From Oscillospiraceae bacterium (lineage in GTDB: Bacteria > Bacillota > Clostridia > Oscillospirales > Ruminococcaceae): 36,991 nucleotides of DNA. Numbering within the stretch: position 1 is the stretch's first letter; each line of letters opens with the position of its first letter. A program made the translations under genes and the position numbers. Below the pieces are notes generated by a model, which worked only from the letters and a program-made list of their open reading frames with translations, did no database searches and had not been told where the DNA came from. The DNA lies in the NCBI GenBank assembly GCA_022766825.1, contig JALEQE010000058.1, forward strand, positions 1-36,991, in the 5' to 3' direction. Shown piece after piece: positions 17,816-26,666 of the stretch.

Positions 17816-20077
17816 ATGGAGAATACAGGAGATAAGTTCGGATATATGGATAACAACATCGGAAAAAAGCTGGACGGACGCTATGAGCTTCTGGAGCTTA
17901 TCGGCGTTGGCGGAATGGCGGATATTTACCGCGCGAAAGACCTTCAGGAAGACAGAATTGTTGCCGTGAAGATCCTTAAAACGGAGTATGCCGGAAGCGA
18001 GGAGTTTCTGCGCCGTTTCCGCAATGAAAGCAAGGCAATCGCACTGTTAAATCACCCGAATATAGTTAAAATCTATGACGTTGGCTTTACCGATAAGGTT
18101 CAGTTTATCGTTATGGAATACGTTGACGGTATCACTCTGTCGGATTATATCGAGCAGCAGGGTGTGCTGAAATGGCGTGACGCGGTTCATTTTACCGTTC
18201 AGGTGCTGAAAGCGTTACAGCACGCTCACGATAGAGGAATTGTTCACCGCGATATAAAAAGCTCGAACATTATGCTTTTGCGCGACGGTACAATCAAGGT
18301 GATGGATTTCGGTATTGCGCGTTTCAATCGTGAGAACAACAAGACAATGTCCGAAAAGACGATCGGTTCGGTGCATTATATCAGCCCCGAACAGGCGCGC
18401 GGCGATATGACCGATGAACGCAGTGATATATATTCAGTCGGAGTTGCGCTGTATGAAATGCTTACGGGCAAAAAGCCGTTCGACGGCGATACGCCTGTTG
18501 CTATCGCGCTTATGCATATGCAGACCGATCCCAAAAAGCCGTCGGAAATCAACGAAACAATTCCGGAAGGTTTGGAACAGATCGTTCTGAAGGCAATGCA
18601 GAAAGAACCCAATGCGCGTTATCAGACTGCGCTTGAGATGATAACCGACCTTGAGGAGTTCAAGAAGAACCCGGGTATGGTTTTCGATTATAAGTATAAT
18701 TCAACAGACGGTACGCCGAAATTCACGGGTGTAAACCCTCTGACGGACATTACCGAAAATCGTCGTAAGAAAACACTTGAAGAGCCTGCTCAACCCGTTG
18801 TTGAAACCGATGATTATGATGATGAAGACGACGAGGAAGAGGAGCGGCGCAGTCCGCTTATTCCGATATTGTTCGGAGTAGGTGCGGCTTTTGTCATTGC
18901 GGCTGTATTTCTGATACTCTTTTTTGTGTCAAATAAATTAGGCTCAAAACCCACAACATCTGATGAAACCAATATTTCCGATTATGGAATAAGCATTGAC
19001 CAGAACGGCGAATTTGCAATGCCCGACTTTGTCGGAAAGACATGGGAAGAAGTCAGCAAGGCTTTCCCTGATAAGACAGTACTCAACCTCGTTCCTCAGC
19101 AGGAATGGAGTGAAAAACCGCAGGGAGAAATATTCGATCAGGAATTTCCCGCGGGAAGAAAGATTAAGAAAGGCGCGACTGTCATTATCAATGTCAGCAA
19201 GGGCATAAAGCAGGTTGAGATTGAGGATATGTCGAACAGGTCGCTTGAATCCGCGAAGAAACAGCTTGAAAAGAACGGATTCAAGGTTACGACAAACCGC
19301 GAGGAAAACGATACGATTGCAAAGGATTACGTTATCCGCACAGTTCCCGAAGCGCACACAATGGCAGAGGTGGGAAGCACCGTTGTTCTTGTTGTAAGTA
19401 TGGGACCCGATGATAAGCCGTTTGTTGTTCCGAACTTTGTTGATATGCAGCTTGAGGACGCTTTGAAGAAGTGCGAGGAACTGAACCTTAAAACTAAAGT
19501 TCAGAATAAGGCAAGTCTTACCGAAAAGGGAACGGTTATTGAGCAGAGCATTGCGGAAAATTCAATGGCAAGCAAGGGCGATGAGATTACGCTTACGGTA
19601 AGTACGGGAGAAATGCCTGAATTGAGCCGTGAAGTTACGATTTCTTTGCCGCAGAATATTGAGGGAGACTTCCAGTTCAAGTATTATGTTGACGGCGTTC
19701 TTGATGAGGAAGCGACTGAAACCCGTGACGTAAGTTTTGCCGCGTCAAAGACTTTGAAATACACCGTTAAGGGTAAATCGGGCGAAGAACGTGAGCTTAC
19801 AATTAAGGTTAAATCGGCGGCGACCGGAAACGAGGGCACATATCTCAGTGTTAAGGTAGCCTTTGAAGATGATAAGACTTCGATAGTGCCGGGCAGTGAG
19901 CAAAGAAACAGCAATATATTTGAAGAACTTTCGTCTGTTCCCGAACCCGAGCCATCTGAGCCCGAACCTTCACAGCCGGAATCTTCACAGGAAAGCTCTT
20001 CCGAGCCCGAAACACCGCAACCTGAAACACCGCAGCCTGAACAGCCGCAAAATGAAAATCCCGTTCCCGAGCAGTAA
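17816..20077 (+). CDS. prkC: Serine/threonine protein kinase with PASTA repeats
   Basis: IVHRDIKSSNIM, DFGIARF, one TM segment, three PASTA-like repeats, Pro/Glu/Ser C-tail; ATG at 17846 is an alternative start. Confidence 0.95.
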   Translation: MENTGDKFGYMDNNIGKKLDGRYELLELIGVGGMADIYRAKDLQEDRIVAVKILKTEYAGSEEFLRRFRNESKAIALLNHPNIVKIYDVGFTDKVQFIVMEYVDGITLSDYIEQQGVLKWRDAVHFTVQVLKALQHAHDRGIVHRDIKSSNIMLLRDGTIKVMDFGIARFNRENNKTMSEKTIGSVHYISPEQARGDMTDERSDIYSVGVALYEMLTGKKPFDGDTPVAIALMHMQTDPKKPSEINETIPEGLEQIVLKAMQKEPNARYQTALEMITDLEEFKKNPGMVFDYKYNSTDGTPKFTGVNPLTDITENRRKKTLEEPAQPVVETDDYDDEDDEEEERRSPLIPILFGVGAAFVIAAVFLILFFVSNKLGSKPTTSDETNISDYGISIDQNGEFAMPDFVGKTWEEVSKAFPDKTVLNLVPQQEWSEKPQGEIFDQEFPAGRKIKKGATVIINVSKGIKQVEIEDMSNRSLESAKKQLEKNGFKVTTNREENDTIAKDYVIRTVPEAHTMAEVGSTVVLVVSMGPDDKPFVVPNFVDMQLEDALKKCEELNLKTKVQNKASLTEKGTVIEQSIAENSMASKGDEITLTVSTGEMPELSREVTISLPQNIEGDFQFKYYVDGVLDEEATETRDVSFAASKTLKYTVKGKSGEERELTIKVKSAATGNEGTYLSVKVAFEDDKTSIVPGSEQRNSNIFEELSSVPEPEPSEPEPSQPESSQESSSEPETPQPETPQPEQPQNENPVPEQ

Positions 20078-20129
20078 CAGGGTTTAAAAAGACAAACGTT
20101 AGTGCTGGGACTCAGGGGAGGTAATTGAA

Positions 20130-21044
20130 ATTTCAACCTTTTCTTTTGAAGGTATAATAACAAAAGCTGTCGGGGGCGTCTACTATGTGGACGCCTTTGA
20201 CGGTATTTGTAAAGGAACATCTGTAAAATGCTCCGCACGCGGGATTTTCCGGAGTAAGGGAATTAGTCCGTCGGCGGGAGATTTTGTGAGAGTTGACGGA
20301 GCGGATAATTCCGATCCGGTCATTTCGGAAATTCACGAGCGGAAAAACTACCTTGTTCGTCCACCACTTGCAAATCTGGATACAATAGTGCTTGTGAACA
20401 GCACCGCCGAACCCGCCGTGAACCGTTTTATTCTCGATAAACTTATTGCGATAGCGGACAGCAAGAATATCGAGCCTGTGGTGGTATTTACAAAAATCGA
20501 TATTGAGAACGTGGGCGACCTACCCGAAATATACCGTGGTATCGGAATACCCGTTTGCGCCGTTGACAATATGACGGGCGAGGGCGCGGAGAGCGTTCGC
20601 GAACTTATCGCGGGAAAAATCACGGCGTTTATCGGAAATTCGGGCGTAGGGAAATCAAGCTTGCTGAATGTGCTGTATCCTGAACTTAAGCTTGACACGG
20701 CGCATATAAGCAAAAAGCTCGGACGAGGACGTCACATAACGCGTCAGGTAGAGCTTTACAAAAAAGACGGCGGCTACATAGCCGATACGCCCGGCTTTTC
20801 GACCGTTGACACGGAACGTTATGTGAGAATACCCAAAGACGAGTTATCGGGAGCGTTCCGGGAGTTTCGGGAGTATGTTGGGGAGTGTATGTTTGCGGAT
20901 TGCGTTCACGTCAAGGAAAAAGGGTGCGCCGTTCGTGCGGCGGTTGACGAGGGAAAAATCGCAAAATCACGGTACGAAAGCTATTTGCGTATGTTTGAAG
21001 AGGCAAGCAAGATTAACGATTGGGAAAGCAAAAATGGGAAGTAA
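20130..21044 (+). CDS. rsgA: Ribosome small subunit-dependent GTPase RsgA, proposed ATT start
   Basis: GNSGVGKSSLLN, DTPGFS, zinc motif CMFADCVHVKEKGC; frame open upstream of ORF-track GTG 20187 and encodes conserved N-terminus GIITKAVGGVYYVD. Confidence 0.93.
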   Translation: MSTFSFEGIITKAVGGVYYVDAFDGICKGTSVKCSARGIFRSKGISPSAGDFVRVDGADNSDPVISEIHERKNYLVRPPLANLDTIVLVNSTAEPAVNRFILDKLIAIADSKNIEPVVVFTKIDIENVGDLPEIYRGIGIPVCAVDNMTGEGAESVRELIAGKITAFIGNSGVGKSSLLNVLYPELKLDTAHISKKLGRGRHITRQVELYKKDGGYIADTPGFSTVDTERYVRIPKDELSGAFREFREYVGECMFADCVHVKEKGCAVRAAVDEGKIAKSRYESYLRMFEEASKINDWESKNGK

Positions 21045-21645
21045 GATTTGTTCGATAATATGCGGCGCGCCGTGCAGTTTTGACAGAGAACGCGTTTCGG
21101 GTTACGTAATCGCCGCAGACAGCGGGCTTGACCGTTGCTTGTCCGCGGGAATAACGCCCGACCTTGTCGTCGGCGACTTTGACAGTGCGAAATCCGACGT
21201 TCCGAGCGGTATCGAGAGCGTTCGGGTAAAGCCCGAAAAAGACGATACCGACACCGTTTTGGCGGCGAATATCGCGATTGAGCGAGGATATAACGAACTG
21301 CGTTTTTTCTGTGCTGTCGGCGGGAGAATTTCCCACACGCTTGCGAACATTCAGATGTTGCTTTTGCTGAAAAAACGAAACATTGACTGCGTTTTGTTCG
21401 GTGAAAACTGCGAAATTATGGTTCTGGAAAACGAGAGCGTGAAAATCCCAAAATTACGAGGCTATCTGTCGGTGTTTTCGCTTGGTGAAACAGCAGTCGT
21501 AAGCGAAAAAGGCGTGAAATATTCGCTTGATAAGCACACGCTTTCAAACGATTATCCGCTTGGGGTAAGCAACGAGATTTCGGGCGACTTCGCGGAAATT
21601 ACGGTACATTCGGGCGCGGCTGTTGTGGTTTTGGAGGACGAATGA
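21034..21645 (+). CDS. thiN: Thiamine pyrophosphokinase
   Basis: AADSGLDRCLSAGITPDLVVGDFDS, KDDTDTVLAANIAIERGYNEL; start reset to ATG 21034. Confidence 0.93.
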   Translation: MGSKICSIICGAPCSFDRERVSGYVIAADSGLDRCLSAGITPDLVVGDFDSAKSDVPSGIESVRVKPEKDDTDTVLAANIAIERGYNELRFFCAVGGRISHTLANIQMLLLLKKRNIDCVLFGENCEIMVLENESVKIPKLRGYLSVFSLGETAVVSEKGVKYSLDKHTLSNDYPLGVSNEISGDFAEITVHSGAAVVVLEDE

Positions 21646-22358
21646 ATATATCGGAGATTGATTTCGGCGCTGAACTTGCCGCGATGAACGAGAAGTTCAA
21701 GGCAAATTCCGAGAGTATCACGTTGCCCGAACGACCCCCGTGGCTTGAAGATGATGACGAATTATCCTTGCTTTACATCGAGTTTCCGAAACTTATAAGG
21801 CGCGGTGGAGTTTTTTGGGCGAGTATAATTCAGGCGAATACAATGCTTTTTAAACGTCCCGATGACTTTTTACATACGAAAACGGACGGTTCGTATGTTA
21901 ATCGTGTTCGGCAAATCAATTCGGCGGCGTTTACGAAACCGCTATTCGCGAAACCGACGGGCGCGAGCGTGGCTACTTTGATTTACAATCACAAACGACC
22001 AAAAACCGCCGATTCCGACCCGCTTATTCTGCGAACGTTCGCGCACTATCTTTTTGAGTGCAAAAGCAAACCGACCGAAGAAATACCGCCGTGGCTTTTA
22101 AAAGCCGTGGAAGTTGTCAAAGCTGAGTTTGACCGTTCGCAAGTGATAATCAAGGCAGGCGAAAAGGACGATTTCTTGATGAACGTCACAATGCAGTCAA
22201 TAATCGTTTTTCGGGAGCATTTGCCGAAAGGCGTGCTGAAAAACCTAATTGTTCCGATAATCGCGGCGCCGCAGAAAACAAAATCCGCCGTAATTCTGCC
22301 GTACAAGTACTGGACAAAAAAGTTTACCGCATACTGGAACAAAAGCCGAGCCGAATAA
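21642..22358 (+). CDS. Uncharacterised 238-aa protein, coupled to thiN
   Basis: ORF with 4-nt ATGA overlap with thiN; no family recognised by eye. Confidence 0.8.
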   Translation: MNISEIDFGAELAAMNEKFKANSESITLPERPPWLEDDDELSLLYIEFPKLIRRGGVFWASIIQANTMLFKRPDDFLHTKTDGSYVNRVRQINSAAFTKPLFAKPTGASVATLIYNHKRPKTADSDPLILRTFAHYLFECKSKPTEEIPPWLLKAVEVVKAEFDRSQVIIKAGEKDDFLMNVTMQSIIVFREHLPKGVLKNLIVPIIAAPQKTKSAVILPYKYWTKKFTAYWNKSRAE

Positions 22359-22546
22359 GATATAGATTATCCGGGTAGTACATATTATGTAAATGGCTAT
22401 GTGCTTGATAAATCGGTTAATCACAATATTTTTTATCGGATTTGATACCGCTTGTTGTCAGAATATACAATCAGGCGGCATTGAACATATACATATTGAT
22501 AAACAACAGTAACTGTATTCCGCCTCGGCGGAGAAAGGAGCAAACT

Positions 22547-22969
22547 ATGCACCCCGATCTTGAAAAAGCAAAATCAGCACTTAAATCCGAAAACTGCACC
22601 TGTGTTCTTGCGCTCGGAAACGTTATATTCAGAAGTTCCGAAAGTGGTTTAAAGCCGCTTATGGACTGGATGTACAGCGGAAACAATTATATGGGCTTTA
22701 TGGTAGCCGACAAGATTGTCGGCAGAGCGGCGGCATTCATCATAATAGCTATGGGAATCCGGGAAGTGTACGCGGAAGTGATAAGTGAACCCGCGAAAAA
22801 GCTGCTCGAAAATAATCAGATATCCGTAACTGCCGAAACGGTTGTTCCGGAGATACTTAACGCCGACAAAACAGATGTTTATCCGCTTGACAAGTCGGTT
22901 GAAGGTATAGAAAACGCCGCCGATGCGCTTATGACGATTGAACTTGCCATTGTGCGAATGAACCTTTGA
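22547..22969 (+). CDS. DUF1893-like protein
   Basis: LEKAKSALKSENCTCVLALGNVIFRSSESGLKPLMDW...GRAAAFIIIAMGIREVYAEVISEPAKKLLE; SD AAAGGAG before ATG 22547. Confidence 0.85.
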   Translation: MHPDLEKAKSALKSENCTCVLALGNVIFRSSESGLKPLMDWMYSGNNYMGFMVADKIVGRAAAFIIIAMGIREVYAEVISEPAKKLLENNQISVTAETVVPEILNADKTDVYPLDKSVEGIENAADALMTIELAIVRMNL

Positions 22970-23002
22970 TTTTTCCGAAACCCATTTTGGTTCAACAAAA
23001 CG

Positions 23003-23034
23003 CCCCGCCGCGGAATTACTGCGGCGGGGTTTGT
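23003..23034. terminator. Bidirectional Rho-independent terminator
   Basis: CCCCGCCGC(23003-23011)/GCGGCGGGG(23021-23029), T-rich tract on both sides, between convergent units. Confidence 0.75.
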
Positions 23035-23053
23035 TCGGAAATGAGTTTGAACG

Positions 23054-23140
23054 TCAGGTGACTTCGGATTTCTTGATGCCAAAAATCATTCTAAGCAGTC
23101 CTGTAAACATTTTCGGACTTTTAACAACAACGACCTTCAT
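23054..23140 (-). CDS. spoVM: Stage V sporulation protein M (SpoVM), 28 aa
   Basis: Minus strand translates MKVVVVKSPKMFTGLLRMIFGIKKSEVT*, resembling B. subtilis SpoVM (MKFYTIKLPKFLGGIVRAMLGSFRKD); SD-like GAGAGGTGA upstream; near thiN. Confidence 0.9.
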   Translation of the reverse strand: MKVVVVKSPKMFTGLLRMIFGIKKSEVT

Positions 23141-23152
23141 AACTCTCACCTC

Positions 23153-23326
23153 TCACAGTCTTAAAAGGAATATTCCAAGCGCGATCAGCGCTGCGGCAAT
23201 GAAAAGCAGAATAAACTTTGCCGAAAAAACCACAAGGCAGATAAGCGCGGAAAAGAACGCGACCGCCGCCAGAATAAAAATCACGTTTCCCGAACAGTTT
23301 CGTCTTCGTTTGTTTGGTCGGCGCAT
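23153..23326 (-). CDS. Small hydrophobic membrane protein, 57 aa
   Basis: MRRPNKRRRNCSGNVIFILAAVAFFSALICLVVFSAKFILLFIAAALIALGIFLLRL; SD GTGAGGTGA; directly upstream of spoVM. Confidence 0.7.
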   Translation of the reverse strand: MRRPNKRRRNCSGNVIFILAAVAFFSALICLVVFSAKFILLFIAAALIALGIFLLRL

Positions 23327-23487
23327 ATGTTTCACCTCACTTGCCGCTGACGCTGCTTTTATTGCAACACTGCACAATAATTATGCGGTGTTGCTTTAAG
23401 CATTATATTCGTTATCGCGGAAACGGTTACAAAAAGCTTTTTGATAGTATTATTGCAAAAAGATTTAGTGTATTTTGAAAAAAGCAC

Positions 23488-23516
23488 TTGTTTATTGAGA
23501 AGAATTGTGTTATAAT
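23488..23516 (+). promoter_or_regulatory. Promoter of the asp23-nusB-xseA gene run
   Basis: TTGTTT-17 nt-TATAAT. Confidence 0.65.
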
Positions 23517-23564
23517 AGATAATGTATAAGGAAAAATGTGCCTTTTAAATTACGGAGGTAAGAG

Positions 23565-23930
23565 ATGAATAAAGTCGATAAGCATACAGCGGGCAGCATA
23601 AAAGTGTCCGAAGATGTAATAATCAAGATAGCGGAAACAGCGGCGTGCGAGATTGAAGGCGCGGCTGTGCAGAATAATCATTTGCTCCCACCGTCCACAA
23701 TGTCGAGGTTCAGGGGACCTGTACGGGTGAAAATAAACGGCGGAGCGGCGGCGATTAAATTTGATATTTCCGTGCTGGACGGATACAATGCCGTAAGAGT
23801 TGCGGAGGATATTCAGCGTAGTGTTAAATCCGCTGTTCAGAATATGACCGGATTTACCGTTACAAAAGTCGATGTGAACATTGCCGGAGTATGTTTTAAA
23901 GACAGTGATGCCGCAAATCCGGCGGAATGA
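23565..23930 (+). CDS. Asp23/Gls24 family envelope stress response protein
   Basis: GSIKVSEDVIIKIAETAACEIEG...VRVAEDIQRSVKSAVQNMTGFTVTKVDVNIAGV. Confidence 0.93.
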   Translation: MNKVDKHTAGSIKVSEDVIIKIAETAACEIEGAAVQNNHLLPPSTMSRFRGPVRVKINGGAAAIKFDISVLDGYNAVRVAEDIQRSVKSAVQNMTGFTVTKVDVNIAGVCFKDSDAANPAE

Positions 23931-23939
23931 GGTGCTTTG

Positions 23940-24356
23940 ATGAGTGAAAAACTGAAACGTCACGAGGTTCGAGAGGGCGCATTCCTGGAGCTTTATCAAA
24001 TGATGTTCGGGCAGACGCTTGAAGATATAGACGAGCTTAATGCCGAGGCTTTCGATATGGCGAAAAACGAGCAAACGGACGAAATAGTTAAGGGTGTAAC
24101 AGAACACGACCGGGAATTGTGCGAAATTATTTCAAAATATTCAAAATCGAGATCAATTTCAAGAATTGCCAAAGTAAATCTTGTAATACTTAAAATCGCG
24201 ATTTATGAAATGAAATACTGTGAGAAAGTTCCGGATGCCGCCGCAATAAACGAGGCAGTCGAGCTTGCAAAAAAGTATTCGCAGAAGTCAGACAGCGGCT
24301 TTATAAACGGTATTCTGAATTCATATATGAGGGAACTCAATGAAAGCGGCGAATGA
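23940..24356 (+). CDS. nusB: Transcription antitermination factor NusB
   Basis: NusB-like sequence (RIAKVNLVILKIAIYEMKYCEKVPDAAAINEAVELAKKYS...FINGIL). Confidence 0.95.
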   Translation: MSEKLKRHEVREGAFLELYQMMFGQTLEDIDELNAEAFDMAKNEQTDEIVKGVTEHDRELCEIISKYSKSRSISRIAKVNLVILKIAIYEMKYCEKVPDAAAINEAVELAKKYSQKSDSGFINGILNSYMRELNESGE

Positions 24357-25557
24357 TACAGCACGGATAAATTCCGTATCGGAGCTTACCGAAATTGTGA
24401 AGGACGTCGTCGAAGGAAGTATGGTGCTTCGCAATGTATGCGTCCGCGGTGAGATTTCTAATTTTACGCGCCGTCCGGGACGTTTCGGTTCGGACTATCT
24501 GTATTTTACGCTGAAAGACGCAAAATCACAGCTCTCCTGTGTAATGTTTGAGGGTGTTGACGAACTTGATATCGACCCCGAAAACGGAATGTCCGTTGTG
24601 TGCGAGGGAATGATTACCGTTTATCCCGCGTACGGAAAGTATCAGCTGAAGTGCTATACCATGTCCGAGGACGGAGCAGGTGCGGCGGCAGCGGCTCTTG
24701 AAGCATTGAAAGCGCGGTTGCTTGACGAGGGATTGTTTTCGCAAAAGCGTGAACGCCCGCGTTATCCGAAGAAAATCGCCGTGATAACGTCACCGACAGG
24801 CGCGGCGGTACATGATATTGAGAACGTAATTTCCCGCCGTTATCCCGTGACGGAATTGTGCGTCATTCCCGCTTATGTTCAGGGAGTGAATGCTGTGCCG
24901 TCGCTGGTTGACGGACTTGCGAAAGCGCAGAATATCGGTGCGGATCTGATTATTTTCGGGCGCGGTGGCGGTTCAAAAGAGGATCTGGATTGCTTTAATT
25001 CCGAGCCGCTTGCGAGAGCGATTTACGCGTCGAAAATTCCGACGATAAGCGCGGTCGGTCACGAAATTGATACGACAATAGCCGACCTTGTGGCAGATAT
25101 GCGCGCTCCTACGCCGTCAGCGGCGGCGGAGCTTGCTGTGCCTGATATTTCAATGCTCAGAGGCGAAATCAACGGGTATGCTATGTTGGCTTCAAAAGCG
25201 ATGAAACGTAAACTTACCGAGTGCGAAAACAGACTTTCCACGCTTGGGAAAGACGTTCAACTGCGCTCTCCGAGAGCAAGAATTGTCGCTTGGGAAACGC
25301 GTTTGGCAAACATTCAGACGGCAGTATCAAACACAATTCACCGAAAACTTGACAGTGCGCAGAATAATTTGGAGAGAACGGCGCAGTCGATTTCCGACAT
25401 AAATCCGTTGGCGGTATTGTCGCGCGGTTATGCGGTCGCAAAGAAGGACGGGAAAGCCGTGAAAAGTGCGGCGGAACTGAATGTCGGCGATATAATAGAT
25501 GTGAAACTGAACAGCGGTGAGGTATCTGCCGAGGTAAAGAAAATAGAGGATCGTTGA
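24340..25557 (+). CDS. xseA: Exodeoxyribonuclease VII large subunit
   Basis: VRGEISNFTRR, ITSPTGAAVHDI, GRGGGSKEDLDCFNSEPLARAI, SAVGHEIDTTIADLVADMRAPTPSAAAEL. Confidence 0.97.
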   Translation: MKAANDTARINSVSELTEIVKDVVEGSMVLRNVCVRGEISNFTRRPGRFGSDYLYFTLKDAKSQLSCVMFEGVDELDIDPENGMSVVCEGMITVYPAYGKYQLKCYTMSEDGAGAAAAALEALKARLLDEGLFSQKRERPRYPKKIAVITSPTGAAVHDIENVISRRYPVTELCVIPAYVQGVNAVPSLVDGLAKAQNIGADLIIFGRGGGSKEDLDCFNSEPLARAIYASKIPTISAVGHEIDTTIADLVADMRAPTPSAAAELAVPDISMLRGEINGYAMLASKAMKRKLTECENRLSTLGKDVQLRSPRARIVAWETRLANIQTAVSNTIHRKLDSAQNNLERTAQSISDINPLAVLSRGYAVAKKDGKAVKSAAELNVGDIIDVKLNSGEVSAEVKKIEDR

Positions 25558-25558
25558 A

Positions 25559-25735
25559 ATGAATTTTGAAGAAGAAATGAAAAAGCTTTCGGATATCGCT
25601 TCCAGAATGGAATCGGGAGATCTCCCGCTGGAAGAATCGATGCAGCTGTACACCGAAGCTGTGGAGCTTACGAAAAAGTTGAAGGAATACATTGACGGAG
25701 CTAAACTCAAGGTAGAAACTCTGGAAGGAAAGTAA
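25559..25735 (+). CDS. xseB: Exodeoxyribonuclease VII small subunit, 58 aa
   Basis: Not in ORF track; MNFEEEMKKLSDIASRMESGDLPLEESMQLYTEAVELTKKLKEYIDGAKLKVETLEGK. Confidence 0.95.
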   Translation: MNFEEEMKKLSDIASRMESGDLPLEESMQLYTEAVELTKKLKEYIDGAKLKVETLEGK

Positions 25736-25736
25736 G

Positions 25737-26624
25737 ATGGACGTTAAAGAAAGACTTTCTGAATATGCCGAAATGACCGAGAATGCGCTCCAAAAGTATC
25801 TGCCTCAGACGGAATGCCTGCAAAAGAGCGTTCTGGAGGCGGCTCGTTACAGCTTGTCAGCGGGCGGAAAGAGAATAAGACCCGCTTTGGTTATGGAGTT
25901 TTGCCGAGTGTGCGGCGAAGAACCCGAAACGGCTCTTCCCGTGGCGTGCGCTATTGAAATGCTGCACACGTTTTCGCTTATACACGACGATATGCCGTGT
26001 ATGGATAACGACGATATGCGGCGCGGCAAACCGTCTTGTCATAAGGCGTTCGGAGAAGCTACCGCTATGCTTGCGGGTGACGCGCTGGCTATGCTGCCGT
26101 ATCAGATAATCGCCGATGCGGGATTGAGAAAAAGACTTTCGCGTGATTCGGCACTGAAGATTATCAGGCTGCTTGGTGAACTGTCCGGTATATGGGGTAT
26201 GATCGGCGGTCAGACAATTGATCTGGAGAATGAAAACAAGCGTCCCGATGTTTCGGTGATACTGGAAATGTACCGAATGAAAACAGGCGCGCTTTTGGAA
26301 TTTTGTTGTCGTGCCGGTTGTATCGCGGCGGGAGCTGATGCGGACAAACAGCTCGCGGCCGGAAGCTACGGTCAGCGTTTGGGATTGGCGTTTCAGATAG
26401 TTGACGATATTCTTGACGTTACCGCCGATGAAAAGCTGCTTGGAAAACCTGTCGGCAGTGACGCGGCAGACGGAAAATACACTTATGTAACGGCGGTAGG
26501 GTTGGAAAAAGCCAAGGAAAAGGCCGCTGAACTTACCGCTCAGGCGAAAGAACAACTTGTGGAATTTTCCGATAACGAATTTTTGATGGGGCTTACCGAT
26601 CTTTTGCTTGAACGGAGGTTCTAA
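25737..26624 (+). CDS. ispA: Polyprenyl (farnesyl/geranylgeranyl) diphosphate synthase
   Basis: SAGGKRIRPALV, LIHDDMPCMDNDDMRRGKPSCHKAFGEATAMLAGDAL, FQIVDDILD. Confidence 0.95.
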   Translation: MDVKERLSEYAEMTENALQKYLPQTECLQKSVLEAARYSLSAGGKRIRPALVMEFCRVCGEEPETALPVACAIEMLHTFSLIHDDMPCMDNDDMRRGKPSCHKAFGEATAMLAGDALAMLPYQIIADAGLRKRLSRDSALKIIRLLGELSGIWGMIGGQTIDLENENKRPDVSVILEMYRMKTGALLEFCCRAGCIAAGADADKQLAAGSYGQRLGLAFQIVDDILDVTADEKLLGKPVGSDAADGKYTYVTAVGLEKAKEKAAELTAQAKEQLVEFSDNEFLMGLTDLLLERRF

Positions 26625-26666
26625 GCCTGAAATCAGGGATTATTCACATATAAAGGACAGTAATGT

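Noticed and set aside
23327-23450. SigE/SigK promoter upstream of the spoVM pair
   Set aside because: Sequences such as CATAATTA are present, but I could not find a matching -35 at good spacing.
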